From the NCBI GenBank assembly GCA_004295015.1, contig SHNE01000035.1:124001-188000 (forward strand): a stretch of DNA of 64,000 nucleotides, in the 5' to 3' direction. This stretch comes from Bacteroidota bacterium. Lineage in GTDB: Bacteria; Bacteroidota; Bacteroidia; AKYH767-A; 2013-40CM-41-45. The notes below the pieces were generated by a model. It was not told the DNA's origin. It worked only from the letters and a program-made list of their open reading frames with translations, and searched no databases. Below, piece after piece: positions 45,341 through 54,195 of the stretch. Both the position numbers and the translations under genes were made by a program. The first letter of the stretch is position 1. Every line of letters starts with the position of its first letter.

Positions 45341-45696
45341 GAAGTAAGTTTTGTTTGTGGTGTAATATATTGAACATTCTTTCAGTAAAGATTTTGCTAC
45401 GAAGCGGAATAAAGTGGTGGAGAAAGCACTCTTTCATTTTTTTGGGGGTTGGGGTAGTGTGTCAGCAAAAAAATGAAAGTGTGTTTTGGGCGTTGGCATA
45501 GAAATTCAATTTATTTTTGTGCGGTGGCGGTGTTTTAATTTTTTTATAGCATTGGTTTGAGTGTCGGCTCGTTAGTCCGAACTGTTCCGAAGTCAAATTA
45601 GTTGTATGTCGTTGTCTAAATGTCAAAATTTGTTGCTCGTCTGTTTAATTTTTATCTGTCAGTTTAATAGTTGCACTGTCGCGATAGCATGATCGG
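45341..45696. other. Upstream gap of the defence operon
   Basis: About 355 bp without a credible gene, between the operon promoter and the large palindrome. It includes a G-rich/T-rich stretch near 45430-45470. Small ORFs here on both strands show no coding character. Confidence 0.35.
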
Positions 45697-45836
45697 TAAC
45701 GTTCCGGGTTAATGAAGTGGCGGAGTTCGAAGCTACAACTTTTCTTTGGCGGCCAAAGCAATATATTTAAAAAATTAACAGATCGGCCGCCAAGCAATAT
45801 CCCAGCCATTTCATTTAACCCAATGTTATGGGCACA
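45697..45836 (-). repeat. attC-like ~130-bp imperfect palindrome
   Basis: The outer arms 45697-45720 (TAACGTTCCGGGTTAATGAA...) and 45806-45828 are complementary over GGGTTA/TAACCC, TGAA/TTCA and TGG/CCA, with TAAC/GTTA ends. Inside, GGCGGCC (45748-45754) pairs with GGCCGCC (45785-45791), and CTTTGG/CCAAAG makes a small local hairpin. It follows the stop of the small barrel gene. Read on the gene strand it begins TGCCCATAACA, complementary to the core just before the gene start. This layout resembles an integron attC site, although the ends do not fit the strict RYYYAAC/GTTRRRY consensus. A large terminator-like repeat is the alternative. Confidence 0.5.
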
Positions 45837-45853
45837 CCTTTTCTCCCCGCTAT

Positions 45854-46423
45854 TCAAAAGGAATACTTCAAACGAAAAGCAGGTAAATATCTAAAATACC
45901 ATCCTCTCTCAGTATAAATCACTTCATTGTTAAAACTATACTTATCATTTTTAGCCCATAAATAACCATGGCCAAATTTAAACTCATAAACTAGCACAAT
46001 CCGGTTAGTCAATCTAACTTGAGGAATAAGCCCGAAACAAATGAAATAACCAAAACGGCTAACATTTGTTCCGGTGTTCAATCGTTCATACCAGCTATAA
46101 GCCAAATTTAATTCAGGGCTGATAAAGAAATTAAACCGGCTTCGTTTCTTTACTAAAGCGATGTGATAAGAACCTGCAATTGTAATTCCCTTCCGCCTCC
46201 CTTCCTTTGTAAAATATACCGGAATTGTCAACTCATTCCAATTTTTCGTACGCTTACCATATTCAAATGAAACCAAGGCAGCATTACGAAAGACATAACC
46301 TCCAATTCCTATAATATGGTTGTGATTAGCTTTACTTGAATCATTCTGAGAATAGGAATTATAACTAGAAAACAATATCAGTTTAAAAAATAAAATAAAA
46401 CTAAAGGTAAAAATTGGTTTCAT
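45854..46423 (-). CDS. Small outer-membrane beta-barrel protein on a cassette-like unit
   Basis: A 189-residue protein with signal peptide (MKPIFTFSFILFFKLILFSS, cleavage near NSYSQ). Alternating strands follow (HIIGIGGYVFRNAALVSFEY, GITIAGSYHIALV, FNFFISPELNLAYSWY, LVYEFKFGHGYLW) ending in RYLPAFRLKYSF, the terminal Phe of outer-membrane barrels. It is a small transport- or adhesion-type barrel with no known substrate. It is flanked by complementary 11-bp cores (45824-45834 and 46449-46459) and a large palindrome, which suggests an acquired gene cassette. It has no homologous neighbours. Confidence 0.75.
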   Translation of the reverse strand: MKPIFTFSFILFFKLILFSSYNSYSQNDSSKANHNHIIGIGGYVFRNAALVSFEYGKRTKNWNELTIPVYFTKEGRRKGITIAGSYHIALVKKRSRFNFFISPELNLAYSWYERLNTGTNVSRFGYFICFGLIPQVRLTNRIVLVYEFKFGHGYLWAKNDKYSFNNEVIYTERGWYFRYLPAFRLKYSF

Positions 46424-46436
46424 CGCTTAACAGCTA

Positions 46437-46525
46437 GTGCAGAAAGGTTGCCCATAACAATAAATTTCTGCACTCATGCAATCCAAATACATTAATCAAT
46501 GTAATTGTATGCATATTCGGTATGC
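46437..46525 (-). repeat. Recombination-site-like inverted repeats upstream of the barrel gene
   Basis: GTGCAGAAA (46437-46445) pairs with TTTCTGCAC (46465-46473) around the core TGCCCATAACA (46449-46459). Further on, an imperfect 40-bp hairpin (about 46474-46516, with ACAT/ATGT and CAAT/ATTG arms) follows. This lies 14 bp before the barrel gene start, where a cassette's leading site would be. Confidence 0.4.
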
Positions 46526-46669
46526 TTGAAAGAGTTTGCGGTTATAACCCCAGCTTCCCAATCACGCTACAAAATATAATTAAACTGACGAAAATCAGAA
46601 AATATTAAACATATTTTATTTTTGCATGAATTTCATGCCGAGAATATTAATTAAAATAGAAATAATTAA

Positions 46670-48013
46670 TCACACCTCATCCATCCTAAACCCCTCCAAA
46701 AACTTAGTAGTATAATTACCGCTTCTGAAATCAGGGTGGCGCATTAACTGTTGGTGGAAGGGGATAGTGGTTTTTACGCCTTCGATGACAAATTCACTGA
46801 GGGCGCGTTCCATGGTGTTGATGGCTTCTTCGCGGGTTTGGGCCATGGTGATGAGCTTGGCTACCATGCTGTCGTAATTGCTTGGGATGGTATAGCCTGC
46901 GTAGATGTGTGAGTCAACGCGTACGCCGTGGCCTCCCGGTACGTGGAGTGTAGTGATGCGGCCCGGTGATGGACGGAAATTATTATATGGGTCCTCGGCG
47001 TTGATGCGGCATTCGATAGCATGCATGCTTGGGAAGTAATTTTTTCCTGTAATAGGAATACCTGCTGCTATTTTAATTTGTTCTTTGATGAGGTCGTAAT
47101 TAATTACTTCTTCGGTGATTGGATGTTCTACTTGTATACGCGTATTCATCTCCATGAAATAAAAATTGCGGTGCTTGTCTACCAGAAATTCTACCGTTCC
47201 AACGCCTTCGTATTTCACGGCAAGAGCTGCTTTAATTGCTGCTTCTCCCATGCGGTCACGCAGTTCGTCGGTCATGAAGGGTGATGGCGTTTCTTCCATC
47301 AGCTTTTGGTGTCGTCTTTGTACTGAACAATCACGCTCACTCAGATGGCAGGCTTTTCCAAACTGGTCGCCGGCAATTTGTATTTCTATATGTCTTGGTT
47401 CCTCGATGTATTTCTCAAGGTACATACCGTCGTTACCAAAAGATGCACTGGCTTCCTGTCGTGCATTGTTCCATGCTTCTTCAAATTCTTCAGCTTTCCA
47501 TACTATGCGCATTCCTTTTCCTCCGCCACCGGCAGTAGCTTTCAGAATTACAGGGTAACCAACTTCCTTCGCAATTTTCATCCCGCTCTTCAGGTCTTTC
47601 AATAAGCCTTCTGTTCCGGGAATGGTTGGAACGCCCGCTTTCTTCATCGTTTCCTTGGCATTGGATTTATCTCCCATCTGATCAATCTGAAAGGGAGTGG
47701 CGCCAATAAATTTTATTCCATGCTCAGCACAAATGGAGCTGAACTTAGAATTCTCGGAAAGAAATCCGTAACCGGGATGTATGGCATCGGCATTGGTAAT
47801 TTCCGCTGCGGCAATTATTCTCGAAATATTTAAATAAGAGTCTTTACTCGGCGGGGGTCCTATACAGACTGCCTCATCAGCAAAACGTACATGCAAACTT
47901 TCTTTGTCGGCCGTACTGTATACCGCCACCGTTTGGATGTTCATCTCCTTACAGGTACGTATGATTCGTAAAGCAATCTCACCGCGGTTAGCGATCAATA
48001 TCTTTTTAAACAT
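46670..48013 (-). CDS. accC: Acetyl-CoA carboxylase, biotin carboxylase subunit
   Basis: A 447-residue ATP-grasp enzyme that carboxylates biotin on AccB in the first step of fatty-acid synthesis. Signatures: [20 protein letters not shown], the glycine-rich ATP loop [54 protein letters not shown], and the C-terminal ECRINAEDP plus [12 protein letters not shown]. The length is normal. It lies 90 bp downstream of accB on the same strand, so they form an operon; the carboxyltransferase subunits are elsewhere. Confidence 0.97.
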   Translation of the reverse strand: MFKKILIANRGEIALRIIRTCKEMNIQTVAVYSTADKESLHVRFADEAVCIGPPPSKDSYLNISRIIAAAEITNADAIHPGYGFLSENSKFSSICAEHGIKFIGATPFQIDQMGDKSNAKETMKKAGVPTIPGTEGLLKDLKSGMKIAKEVGYPVILKATAGGGGKGMRIVWKAEEFEEAWNNARQEASASFGNDGMYLEKYIEEPRHIEIQIAGDQFGKACHLSERDCSVQRRHQKLMEETPSPFMTDELRDRMGEAAIKAALAVKYEGVGTVEFLVDKHRNFYFMEMNTRIQVEHPITEEVINYDLIKEQIKIAAGIPITGKNYFPSMHAIECRINAEDPYNNFRPSPGRITTLHVPGGHGVRVDSHIYAGYTIPSNYDSMVAKLITMAQTREEAINTMERALSEFVIEGVKTTIPFHQQLMRHPDFRSGNYTTKFLEGFRMDEV

Positions 48014-48103
48014 GGTACTGATTTGAAATTTTATCCGCCGAAGCGAAATTCTTTTTGCCTGTTCCTTTTTTATTCTCTAAAGAGAATGAAGAAAATACAA
48101 GAA

Positions 48104-48667
48104 TCAACTTGGATCTATAAGGAACAAGGGCTGATCGTATTCTACCGGAGTAGAATTATCAACCAATACCTTTACTATTTTACCACTTACTTCTGATTCA
48201 ATTTCGTTGAAGAGTTTCATCGCTTCGATGATGCACAATACTTTTCCTGCTTTTATCTCGTCGCCTACGTTCACAAATACCGGCTTCTCCGGTGTCGACG
48301 AACGATAGAAAGTTCCTATCATGGGCGATTTTATTGTGATGTATTTACTTTCATCACTGGAAGCCAGGCTTTCTGAAGGCGCTGCTGTAACTGCAGGGGC
48401 AGCTGCTGCAGGTGTCGGTGCAATTTGCATCGGGGCGGCTGTGACAGGAGCATGCATCATCTGATGAACAGGTGCTTGTGCAGGCATGCTATGTGCGCCA
48501 TGTGTTGTCTTGATAGTGATTTTAAAATCTTTTTGTTCAAGACTTACTTCACTTACGCCACTGCTTTGTACAAATTTTATAAGTTTTTCTATTTCAGGAA
48601 GATTCATTGAGGAAGAAGGAACTGGCTGGGCTTTTACTTTGGCCGCAGGTGCTTTTTTGCTTTTCAT
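48104..48667 (-). CDS. accB: Acetyl-CoA carboxylase, biotin carboxyl carrier protein
   Basis: A 187-residue carrier whose biotinylated lysine is Lys151 in EAMKLFNEIESEVSGKI. The N-terminal ~35 residues are basic and Lys/Pro-rich (MKSKKAPAAKVKAQPVPSSS). LPEIEKLIKFVQSSGVSEVS follows, then a long Ala/Pro linker (~75-120) and the biotinyl domain (IKSPMIGTFYRSSTPEKPVF). It works with AccC. The basic, extended N-terminus is longer than in E. coli AccB (156 residues). It is upstream of accC, in the usual order. Confidence 0.96.
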   Translation of the reverse strand: MKSKKAPAAKVKAQPVPSSSMNLPEIEKLIKFVQSSGVSEVSLEQKDFKITIKTTHGAHSMPAQAPVHQMMHAPVTAAPMQIAPTPAAAAPAVTAAPSESLASSDESKYITIKSPMIGTFYRSSTPEKPVFVNVGDEIKAGKVLCIIEAMKLFNEIESEVSGKIVKVLVDNSTPVEYDQPLFLIDPS

Positions 48668-48862
48668 TTTGGTTTTTTATGTCCTGCGCAGGCTTCTTGG
48701 GCCGGGAACAGAATTCAAACCTACATGAAATTTCAAAAAGAGCAAAATTCTTTGTGCCAACATTCAACTTTGAATAGGTAGATATGTTGTTTTCAGAATA
48801 TTGGCTTTAAAAAAGCGAATAATTGTAGAAAAAAGACTTAAAAGGGGTTTTGGACAAAAGAA
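48668..48862. other. Intergenic region upstream of accB
   Basis: About 195 bp before the terminator of the FadL-like gene. It must hold the accB-accC promoter, but no exact TAnnTTTG box was found and no gene is present. Confidence 0.35.
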
Positions 48863-48895
48863 AATGGGGGTCGGCAGCAAAGCCTAACCCCCATT
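48863..48895 (-). terminator. Intrinsic terminator of the FadL-like gene
   Basis: AATGGGGGT (48863-48871) pairs with ACCCCCATT (48887-48895), with an inner GGC/GCC pair. On the minus strand this is followed by TTTTCTTTTG. It is a canonical rho-independent terminator about 90 bp after the stop at 48985. Confidence 0.8.
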
Positions 48896-48984
48896 CTTGT
48901 TCCATTTGTTGTCTGTCTCAGAGAACAAATGGAAATTTTCCTATATCTGTCTAGTTGTAAGCCAGTTAAAAATGTCTTTTAGGC

Positions 48985-50295
48985 TTAGAAGTTTACCGCG
49001 ATTCCTAGAGCAAATGCATCGAGTGAATTGTTCACTTTTACATCAACCTCTAAAGGATCAGCATTCAGGGCTTGGATGTTTTGATCTTTCGCCCAGAAGG
49101 TATGCATATAACCCACATTCACCTTAATAGCATTCGATGCTTTGATAGCAAAACCGGTATTGATGTTGTAGTTATCATCCTGCATCACTTCATATACTCC
49201 CAGGTGCGTGTAATATCCCGGCTTGTCTTTCCATGCATAGTTTGTATAACCCGCACCAATACTGCTGGTAAACATTGGAGAGATTTTGTATTGTATTCCT
49301 CCTGCAATTGTCGAAGCATCTCCTGCCATCACTGACCATGGTTGATCTTTTGTGATTGCTGATGATCTTCCCCAGTCTGATTTTTTCTGGAAGTAATAAT
49401 TGTAGTCAGCGAAAGCTCCGAACTTCTCACTGAAGCTGTAAGCAATTCCGAATGCTAAAACAGCAGGCAAATCACGACGATTTAATTCTCCATCTACACT
49501 TGCACCAAAATCATCTTTGATTTGTTTGGTTTTGAAATCCAGGTTCACCTGTGATTCATAGCGTGTGGAAATATTTAGTTTGTCTGTCGCGCTGATGTTT
49601 AGTCCAAGCACGAATCCCATTCCTGTTGCTGTCTCTTCTGTTTCCAGGGCGAGTGGCATATCATCCAAATCAAAAGGAGAAGAAGTTAATGTCATTCCTG
49701 CATTGGCAGTATTCTTCGCGCTTACATAGCGGATAGAAGTAGAGAAGCCAACATGCTTACTCATCTGTATAGTTCCTCCAACAGTAGTTGTGAGATACAT
49801 TGAACTTGCTTTTAAGGATGGAGTCTTTACTTCTGAATATGCTCCACCTGTCGACATCAATGCCTGCAAACCGATAAGGTCTGTAGTAATTGATCCAGTA
49901 GGATAGTTCATCGTTGCACCACCACCTGCGATAAATACTCCTGCATGCAATGCCCAGTTGTTTTTCTTGAAGGCCATGTACAAATTCGGAATGAATGGAT
50001 CTGATCCATCTTGCGAATAGGTCTTTGTCCCTTGTCCGATTCCCAGATCATAAGAGTGGGATGGATTGCGAAACAATGTTTGATTGCTGAAATTAACATG
50101 GAAGCCATTAGGAAGCTTAGTGATTCCTGCAGGATTATACACCACAGCATCCGCAGCATCTGTTGATGCATTTCGTGCAGCAGTACGCATCCACTCAGCG
50201 CTCAGGTTTGGAAGATTATCCATCTGTGCCAAAGCGATGTTCCCACTGAACACCGTGATAAGGATCATCATGATCCATTTGCTTAAATTTTTCAT
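48985..50295 (-). CDS. OmpP1/FadL-family outer-membrane transport protein
   Basis: A 436-residue outer-membrane beta-barrel with signal peptide (MKNLSKWIMMILITVFSGNIALAQ). The FadL N-terminal hatch signature is clear: AEWMRTAARNASTDAADAVV, then VVYNPAGITKLPNGFHVNFS. Strand pairs through the body (KLNISTRYESQVNLDFK, FGAFADYNYYFQKKSDWG, SIGAGYTNYAWK) end with FALGIAVNF. FadL relatives import long-chain fatty acids and other hydrophobic molecules. Its place between accB and fabH fits a lipid-related role. A strong terminator follows the gene, so it is a separate transcription unit, and the tandem-repeat block lies just upstream. Confidence 0.88.
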   Translation of the reverse strand: MKNLSKWIMMILITVFSGNIALAQMDNLPNLSAEWMRTAARNASTDAADAVVYNPAGITKLPNGFHVNFSNQTLFRNPSHSYDLGIGQGTKTYSQDGSDPFIPNLYMAFKKNNWALHAGVFIAGGGATMNYPTGSITTDLIGLQALMSTGGAYSEVKTPSLKASSMYLTTTVGGTIQMSKHVGFSTSIRYVSAKNTANAGMTLTSSPFDLDDMPLALETEETATGMGFVLGLNISATDKLNISTRYESQVNLDFKTKQIKDDFGASVDGELNRRDLPAVLAFGIAYSFSEKFGAFADYNYYFQKKSDWGRSSAITKDQPWSVMAGDASTIAGGIQYKISPMFTSSIGAGYTNYAWKDKPGYYTHLGVYEVMQDDNYNINTGFAIKASNAIKVNVGYMHTFWAKDQNIQALNADPLEVDVKVNNSLDAFALGIAVNF

Positions 50296-50600
50296 CGATT
50301 AGAGATTACAGTTTGTCTAAGATTAAACTGTAATGAGCCACAATGAGTTAGTCTAATAGTTCCTGCTTTCTTACATATATATGTATAATCCCAACCTCCA
50401 ATTTCGGCCTTTTCAAACCAAAATTGACTAAAACCCACGTTTTTCGAAAAAAATTCGACACATAGATTGGTATTTTTCTATTGACTATAACATTCCCGTG
50501 GGATGACAGTCTCCCTTCTTATCATATCACACAGAATTGAGTCATAGATGCCTTCGGCATCCATGCCTCAACCCTTGATTGATAATAGCGACACCAACAA
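50296..50600. repeat. Leader region of the FadL-like gene with degenerate repeat copies
   Basis: No gene. From about 50487 there are weak copies of the repeat core (ATTCCCGTGGGATGAC) and a compact hairpin GATGCC-TTC-GGCATC (50549-50563). The array proper starts at 50601. Confidence 0.45.
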
Positions 50601-50995
50601 GTCACCCCGAAGGGGCCTTGTGATTAAATAACCCTCCCGTCATTAATATCTTGAGAGCTAATAAAAAACTGTTATCATTCCCGCAGGGACCGTGCGATTG
50701 AAAAGCCGACCTGCCATTAATGACCTGAGAAGTAAAAAAGAAAAGTCATTACCCGAAGAGGCCTTGTGATTAAATAACCCTCCCGTCATTAATATCTTGA
50801 GAGCTAATAAAAAACTGTTATCATTCCCGCAGGGATCGTGCGATTGAAAAGCCGACCCGTCATTAATGACCTGAGAAGTAAAAAAGAAAAGTCACCCCGA
50901 AGGGGCCTTGTGATTAAATAACCCTCCCGTCATTACTAACTTGAGAGCTAATAAAAAACTGTTGTCATTTCCCGCAGAGACCTTGCGAATGACCA
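50601..50995. repeat. 145-bp tandem repeats built from two ~72-bp halves
   Basis: Copies start at 50601, 50745 and 50891 (144 and 146 bp apart); the third is complete only in its first half and then decays. Each copy has half A (ACCCCGAAGGGGCCTTGTG... GAGAGCTAATAAAAAACT) and half B (TTCCCGCAGGGA.CGTGCGAT ... GACCTGAGAAGTAAAAAAG), which resemble one another. The ancestral unit was probably ~72 bp and was then duplicated as a pair. Each half begins with a short GC hairpin (CCCC-GAA-GGGG; TCCC-GCA-GGGA). There are no spacers, so it is not a CRISPR array. Confidence 0.9.
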
Positions 50996-51030
50996 ACTTT
51001 CCGTAACGAAAAGAAATTAGAAAATAAATC

Positions 51031-52020
51031 TTAATAAGCCCACTTCACCCAAATACTTCCCCAGGTAAAACCACCACCGAAGGCGGCGAGGATGAGGTTA
51101 TCACCTTTCTTGAGCTTTTTTTCCCAGTCCCACAAACAAAGAGGGATCGTTCCGCTGGTGGTATTTCCATACTTGTGAATGTTGAGCATAACCTTGCTAT
51201 CGTCAACACCCATACGGTTAGCAGTAGCATCGATGATACGCTTGTTTGCCTGATGAGGAACAAGCCAGGCAATGTCTTCTGCTTTCAATTTATTTCTTTC
51301 CATGATTTCAGCAGAAACCTGAGCCATATTCACAACGGCCGCTTTGAAAACCGGTTGTCCATCCTGAAAAACAAAATGTTCTTTTGCATCAATGGTTTTA
51401 TGTGAAGGAGGGCTCACAGATCCGCCTGATTTCTGATGAAGGTATTTCACTCCTGAGCCATCACTTTTTAAAATTGAATCCAGCACACCATATCCCTCTG
51501 TATTTGGCTCGAGTAATACTGCACCGGCGCCATCGCCGAATAAAACACAGGTTGTTCGGTCTGTATAGTCGACGATGGCAGACATTTTATCTGCACCAAC
51601 CACTACTACTTTTTTGTATTGACCCGACTCAATATATTTTGCACCGGTGACAAGAGAAAAAAGAAAACCCGAACAAGCCGCGGAAATGTCAAAGCCAAAG
51701 GAATTCTTCGCTCCGATTTTATCGCAGATAATATTAGCAGTAGCGGGGAATACATAGTCGGGAGTGGTTGTCGCACAAATCAGCATGTCGATCTCTGAAG
51801 GATCGATGCCTCTTTTCTTACATAATTCTAAAACTGCAGGAACTGCAAGATCCGATGTTCCTTTACCGGCACCTTTGAGTATTCTTCGTTCCTTTACTCC
51901 GGTACGGGTGGTGATCCACTCATCATTCGTATCGACCATTTTTTCAAGGTCTCCATTGCTAAGAACGAATTCGGGAACGTAACCACCAACGGCAGTAATA
52001 GCAGCTGTTATTTTTGACAT
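51031..52020 (-). CDS. fabH: Beta-ketoacyl-ACP synthase III
   Basis: A 329-residue thiolase-fold enzyme that condenses acetyl- or branched acyl-CoA with malonyl-ACP to start fatty-acid synthesis. The catalytic triad is visible: Cys116 in [11 protein letters not shown], His256 in VPHQANKRI and Asn286 in [11 protein letters not shown]. The length is normal. It is the last gene of the yceD-rpmF-plsX-fabH group on the minus strand, about 105 bp after plsX. Confidence 0.96.
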   Translation of the reverse strand: MSKITAAITAVGGYVPEFVLSNGDLEKMVDTNDEWITTRTGVKERRILKGAGKGTSDLAVPAVLELCKKRGIDPSEIDMLICATTTPDYVFPATANIICDKIGAKNSFGFDISAACSGFLFSLVTGAKYIESGQYKKVVVVGADKMSAIVDYTDRTTCVLFGDGAGAVLLEPNTEGYGVLDSILKSDGSGVKYLHQKSGGSVSPPSHKTIDAKEHFVFQDGQPVFKAAVVNMAQVSAEIMERNKLKAEDIAWLVPHQANKRIIDATANRMGVDDSKVMLNIHKYGNTTSGTIPLCLWDWEKKLKKGDNLILAAFGGGFTWGSIWVKWAY

Positions 52021-52125
52021 GATTGAAATTTGAATAGCGAAGTTAAAAGATAAATTCGGTTTTCATAATCGAATGGTTGAGCAGCATGTGATTATGAAGA
52101 TTAACAGCAAGAATTCATGTATCAT

Positions 52126-53079
52126 TTAAGATACAATCTCTTTGCTGAACGCTTTCGCGATTTTTTCACTAAGGCCTGCATCGCAAACTTCACGACTGAG
52201 TAAAATCATGTTTTTAATGGCCTTGGTTTTACTTATTCCATGTGCGATAATTACGGCAGAATTTATTCCAAGAATTGGCGTACCACCGTAATCTTCATAG
52301 TCAAAACGATCGAAGTAGGCGTCTTTAATATTTCTTTGCTTAATCATTGTGTAAAATGATTCAGCCTGTTTCAGTATAACGTTACCTGTAAACCCATCGC
52401 AAACAATTACATCAGCTTGCTTGTTGAAAAGGTCGCGTCCTTCAACATTACCAATGAAATTAATTTCCTTGCTTCCTTTCAGGAGTTGATGTGTTTCCTT
52501 CACAAGAAGATTTCCCTTTTCTTCTTCTTCACCGATACTCATCAAGCCAACCCGTGGATTTTTAATGTGCAGGAGGTTTTCCGCATAGATCGACCCCAGA
52601 ATGGCAAACTGCTGCAGAACCTCCGCTTTACAATCAGCATTAACACCAACGTCGAGTATCAGTCCCCAGCCACCATCTTCTTTGGGCAACAAAGAACCTA
52701 TAGCCGGACGTAGTATTCCGGGAATAGGTTTGACGGTAAACATGGAACCTATCAGCATGGCACCTGTATTTCCGGCAGAAGCAAAGGAGTTAATACGACC
52801 TTCTTTCAGCCATTGGAATCCGACAACAATACTTGAATCTGTTTTTTGCTGGAATGCTTTTGTGGGATGATCAGACATTGATATCACACCCGGACAATGA
52901 ACAATTTCCATTGCGTCCTCACTGATTCCTTCTTGTTTAAAATAAGGCAGGATGAGGTCACGGTTACCGAAAAGCACGAGTTTGATTTCCTTGGGTAACT
53001 CCCGCCACGCGGCAATCGCTCCAAGAGTTGTTTGTTCAGGGGCAAAGTCGCCACCCATTATGTCAACACCAATCTTCAT
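52126..53079 (-). CDS. plsX: Phosphate acyltransferase PlsX
   Basis: A 317-residue enzyme that makes acyl-phosphate from acyl-ACP for phospholipid synthesis, used with the PlsY/PlsC route. Signatures: KIGVDIMGGDFAPEQTTLGA, PGVISMSDHPTKAFQQKTDS, SFASAGNTGAMLIG, LILDVGVNADCK, NFIGNVEGRDLF and VIVCDGFTGNVILK. The length is typical for Bacteroidota. It lies between rpmF and fabH, the common order. Confidence 0.96.
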   Translation of the reverse strand: MKIGVDIMGGDFAPEQTTLGAIAAWRELPKEIKLVLFGNRDLILPYFKQEGISEDAMEIVHCPGVISMSDHPTKAFQQKTDSSIVVGFQWLKEGRINSFASAGNTGAMLIGSMFTVKPIPGILRPAIGSLLPKEDGGWGLILDVGVNADCKAEVLQQFAILGSIYAENLLHIKNPRVGLMSIGEEEEKGNLLVKETHQLLKGSKEINFIGNVEGRDLFNKQADVIVCDGFTGNVILKQAESFYTMIKQRNIKDAYFDRFDYEDYGGTPILGINSAVIIAHGISKTKAIKNMILLSREVCDAGLSEKIAKAFSKEIVS

Positions 53080-53130
53080 GTTAGGCTCTGATGATTTCTG
53101 TACGCTGATTCAAATTAACACAATAACAAA

Positions 53131-53170
53131 AAGCAGCTGACCACCGGAGTTCCGATTTTGTCAACTGCTT
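53131..53170 (-). terminator. Hairpin between rpmF and plsX
   Basis: AAGCAG(C)TGAC (53131-53141) pairs with GTCA(A)CTGCTT (53160-53170), with one C/A mismatch, followed on the minus strand by TTTTTGTTATTG. It lies 22 bp after the rpmF stop and may end or attenuate transcription into plsX. Confidence 0.55.
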
Positions 53171-53192
53171 CATGTCAATGTTTTGATCACGC

Positions 53193-53384
53193 TTACGCGC
53201 TGGCATTTTTTTCCATCACCACGGAACCTTTATAGTACAATTTACCTTCGTACCAGTGTGCGCGGTGATATAAATGAGGTTGACCGGTTGTCGGATCAGT
53301 AGCTACCGTTGGAGCTTCTGCTTTCCAATGCGTTCTTCTCTTATCTCTTCGTGATTTCGAATGTCGGTGTTTGGGATTTGGCAT
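53193..53384 (-). CDS. rpmF: 50S ribosomal protein L32, cysteine-free form
   Basis: A 63-residue ribosomal protein. The basic start [20 protein letters not shown] and the following [20 protein letters not shown] match L32. The zinc-ribbon cysteines of classical L32 are all absent, so this is a zinc-independent version. It lies between yceD and plsX, the standard neighbourhood. Confidence 0.94.
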   Translation of the reverse strand: MPNPKHRHSKSRRDKRRTHWKAEAPTVATDPTTGQPHLYHRAHWYEGKLYYKGSVVMEKNASA

Positions 53385-53441
53385 GGTATTGTTTTATTAT
53401 TGCTGTCTTTAATTTATCTTTTTAATTTCTTTCCTGAAAAA

Positions 53442-53975
53442 TTAATTCAGGTTTATGTTTTTCAATATATCCCAACGAGGATCTGTCGGGTGTTCTCCAT
53501 CGGTGTTGATTCCGTGCTTACCAAGCTCTTTCAGCACTTCAGGATCACAAGCAGGATTTCCGTTTTCATCTTCATGTACATTGCGCATCGGTATAAGAAG
53601 CATAATATACTCGTAAATAAAACGCGAAATATCTATCTCGTTTTCTTTCGCCGGAAGCATTATCACATCTTCTGATACTTCTTCCATCTCTTTCACATCG
53701 CCGAATTTTACAATCAGCTCGTTGAAACTTTCCATTTCTACTTCGAGGTCTTCCAGACAACGATCGCAGGCGAGTGTTAATGCGCCTTCCATCGTGAAGT
53801 CAAGAAGTATCATGTTCTCTTGCTTTTCTACAACAACAAGAACTTCTACATCACCCCGGTGAATTCGTGCATGTTCGAATTTCTGAAAGAACGAATCTTC
53901 TATGCGATACTCAAATTCATGCTCACCATCACCCAGATTCCCGAAATTAATCACAAACTCTCTCTGGCCGCCCAT
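53442..53975 (-). CDS. yceD: YceD/DUF177 family protein
   Basis: A 177-residue protein of the YceD family, found beside rpmF in most bacteria and linked to 23S rRNA processing or accumulation. The ATG at 53975 is preferred: the extra 19 residues from 54032 are basic and non-conserved. Visible features are the CDRCLEDLEV cysteine pair with ALTLA just before it, and acidic segments (EDVIMLPAKENEIDISRFIY). The C-terminal CDPEVLKELGKHG is the family's DPR-type tail, ending DPRWDILKNI. Confidence 0.85.
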   Translation of the reverse strand: MGGQREFVINFGNLGDGEHEFEYRIEDSFFQKFEHARIHRGDVEVLVVVEKQENMILLDFTMEGALTLACDRCLEDLEVEMESFNELIVKFGDVKEMEEVSEDVIMLPAKENEIDISRFIYEYIMLLIPMRNVHEDENGNPACDPEVLKELGKHGINTDGEHPTDPRWDILKNINLN

Positions 53976-54195
53976 GAAAATCCTCCTAATTTTTAAGGGC
54001 GACAAAGGTAGAAATAAAAGCCTTCGAATCAATCTTTTCTATCGATTTTCTCAATCAATTTCCTCCTCTCTCTTGCTTTTTGTCATAGGGGATTGGATTT
54101 ACCACGACTCTATTAAATATATGGTTATCAAATAATTACACTGATGTCGGCTAAAAAAAGCCATATTTTGCATTCCTCTTACTACATTCGCCGTC

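Noticed and set aside
45645..45857. 70-codon minus-strand ORF over the palindrome
   Set aside because: Lies almost entirely inside the inverted repeat; its peptide is a by-product of the palindrome.
47166..47558. 130-codon plus-strand ORF antisense to accC
   Set aside because: Antisense of the conserved accC frame, with no independent signature.
50601..50995. Repeat block as a CRISPR array
   Set aside because: Units of ~145 bp are contiguous with no unique spacers, and there are no cas genes.
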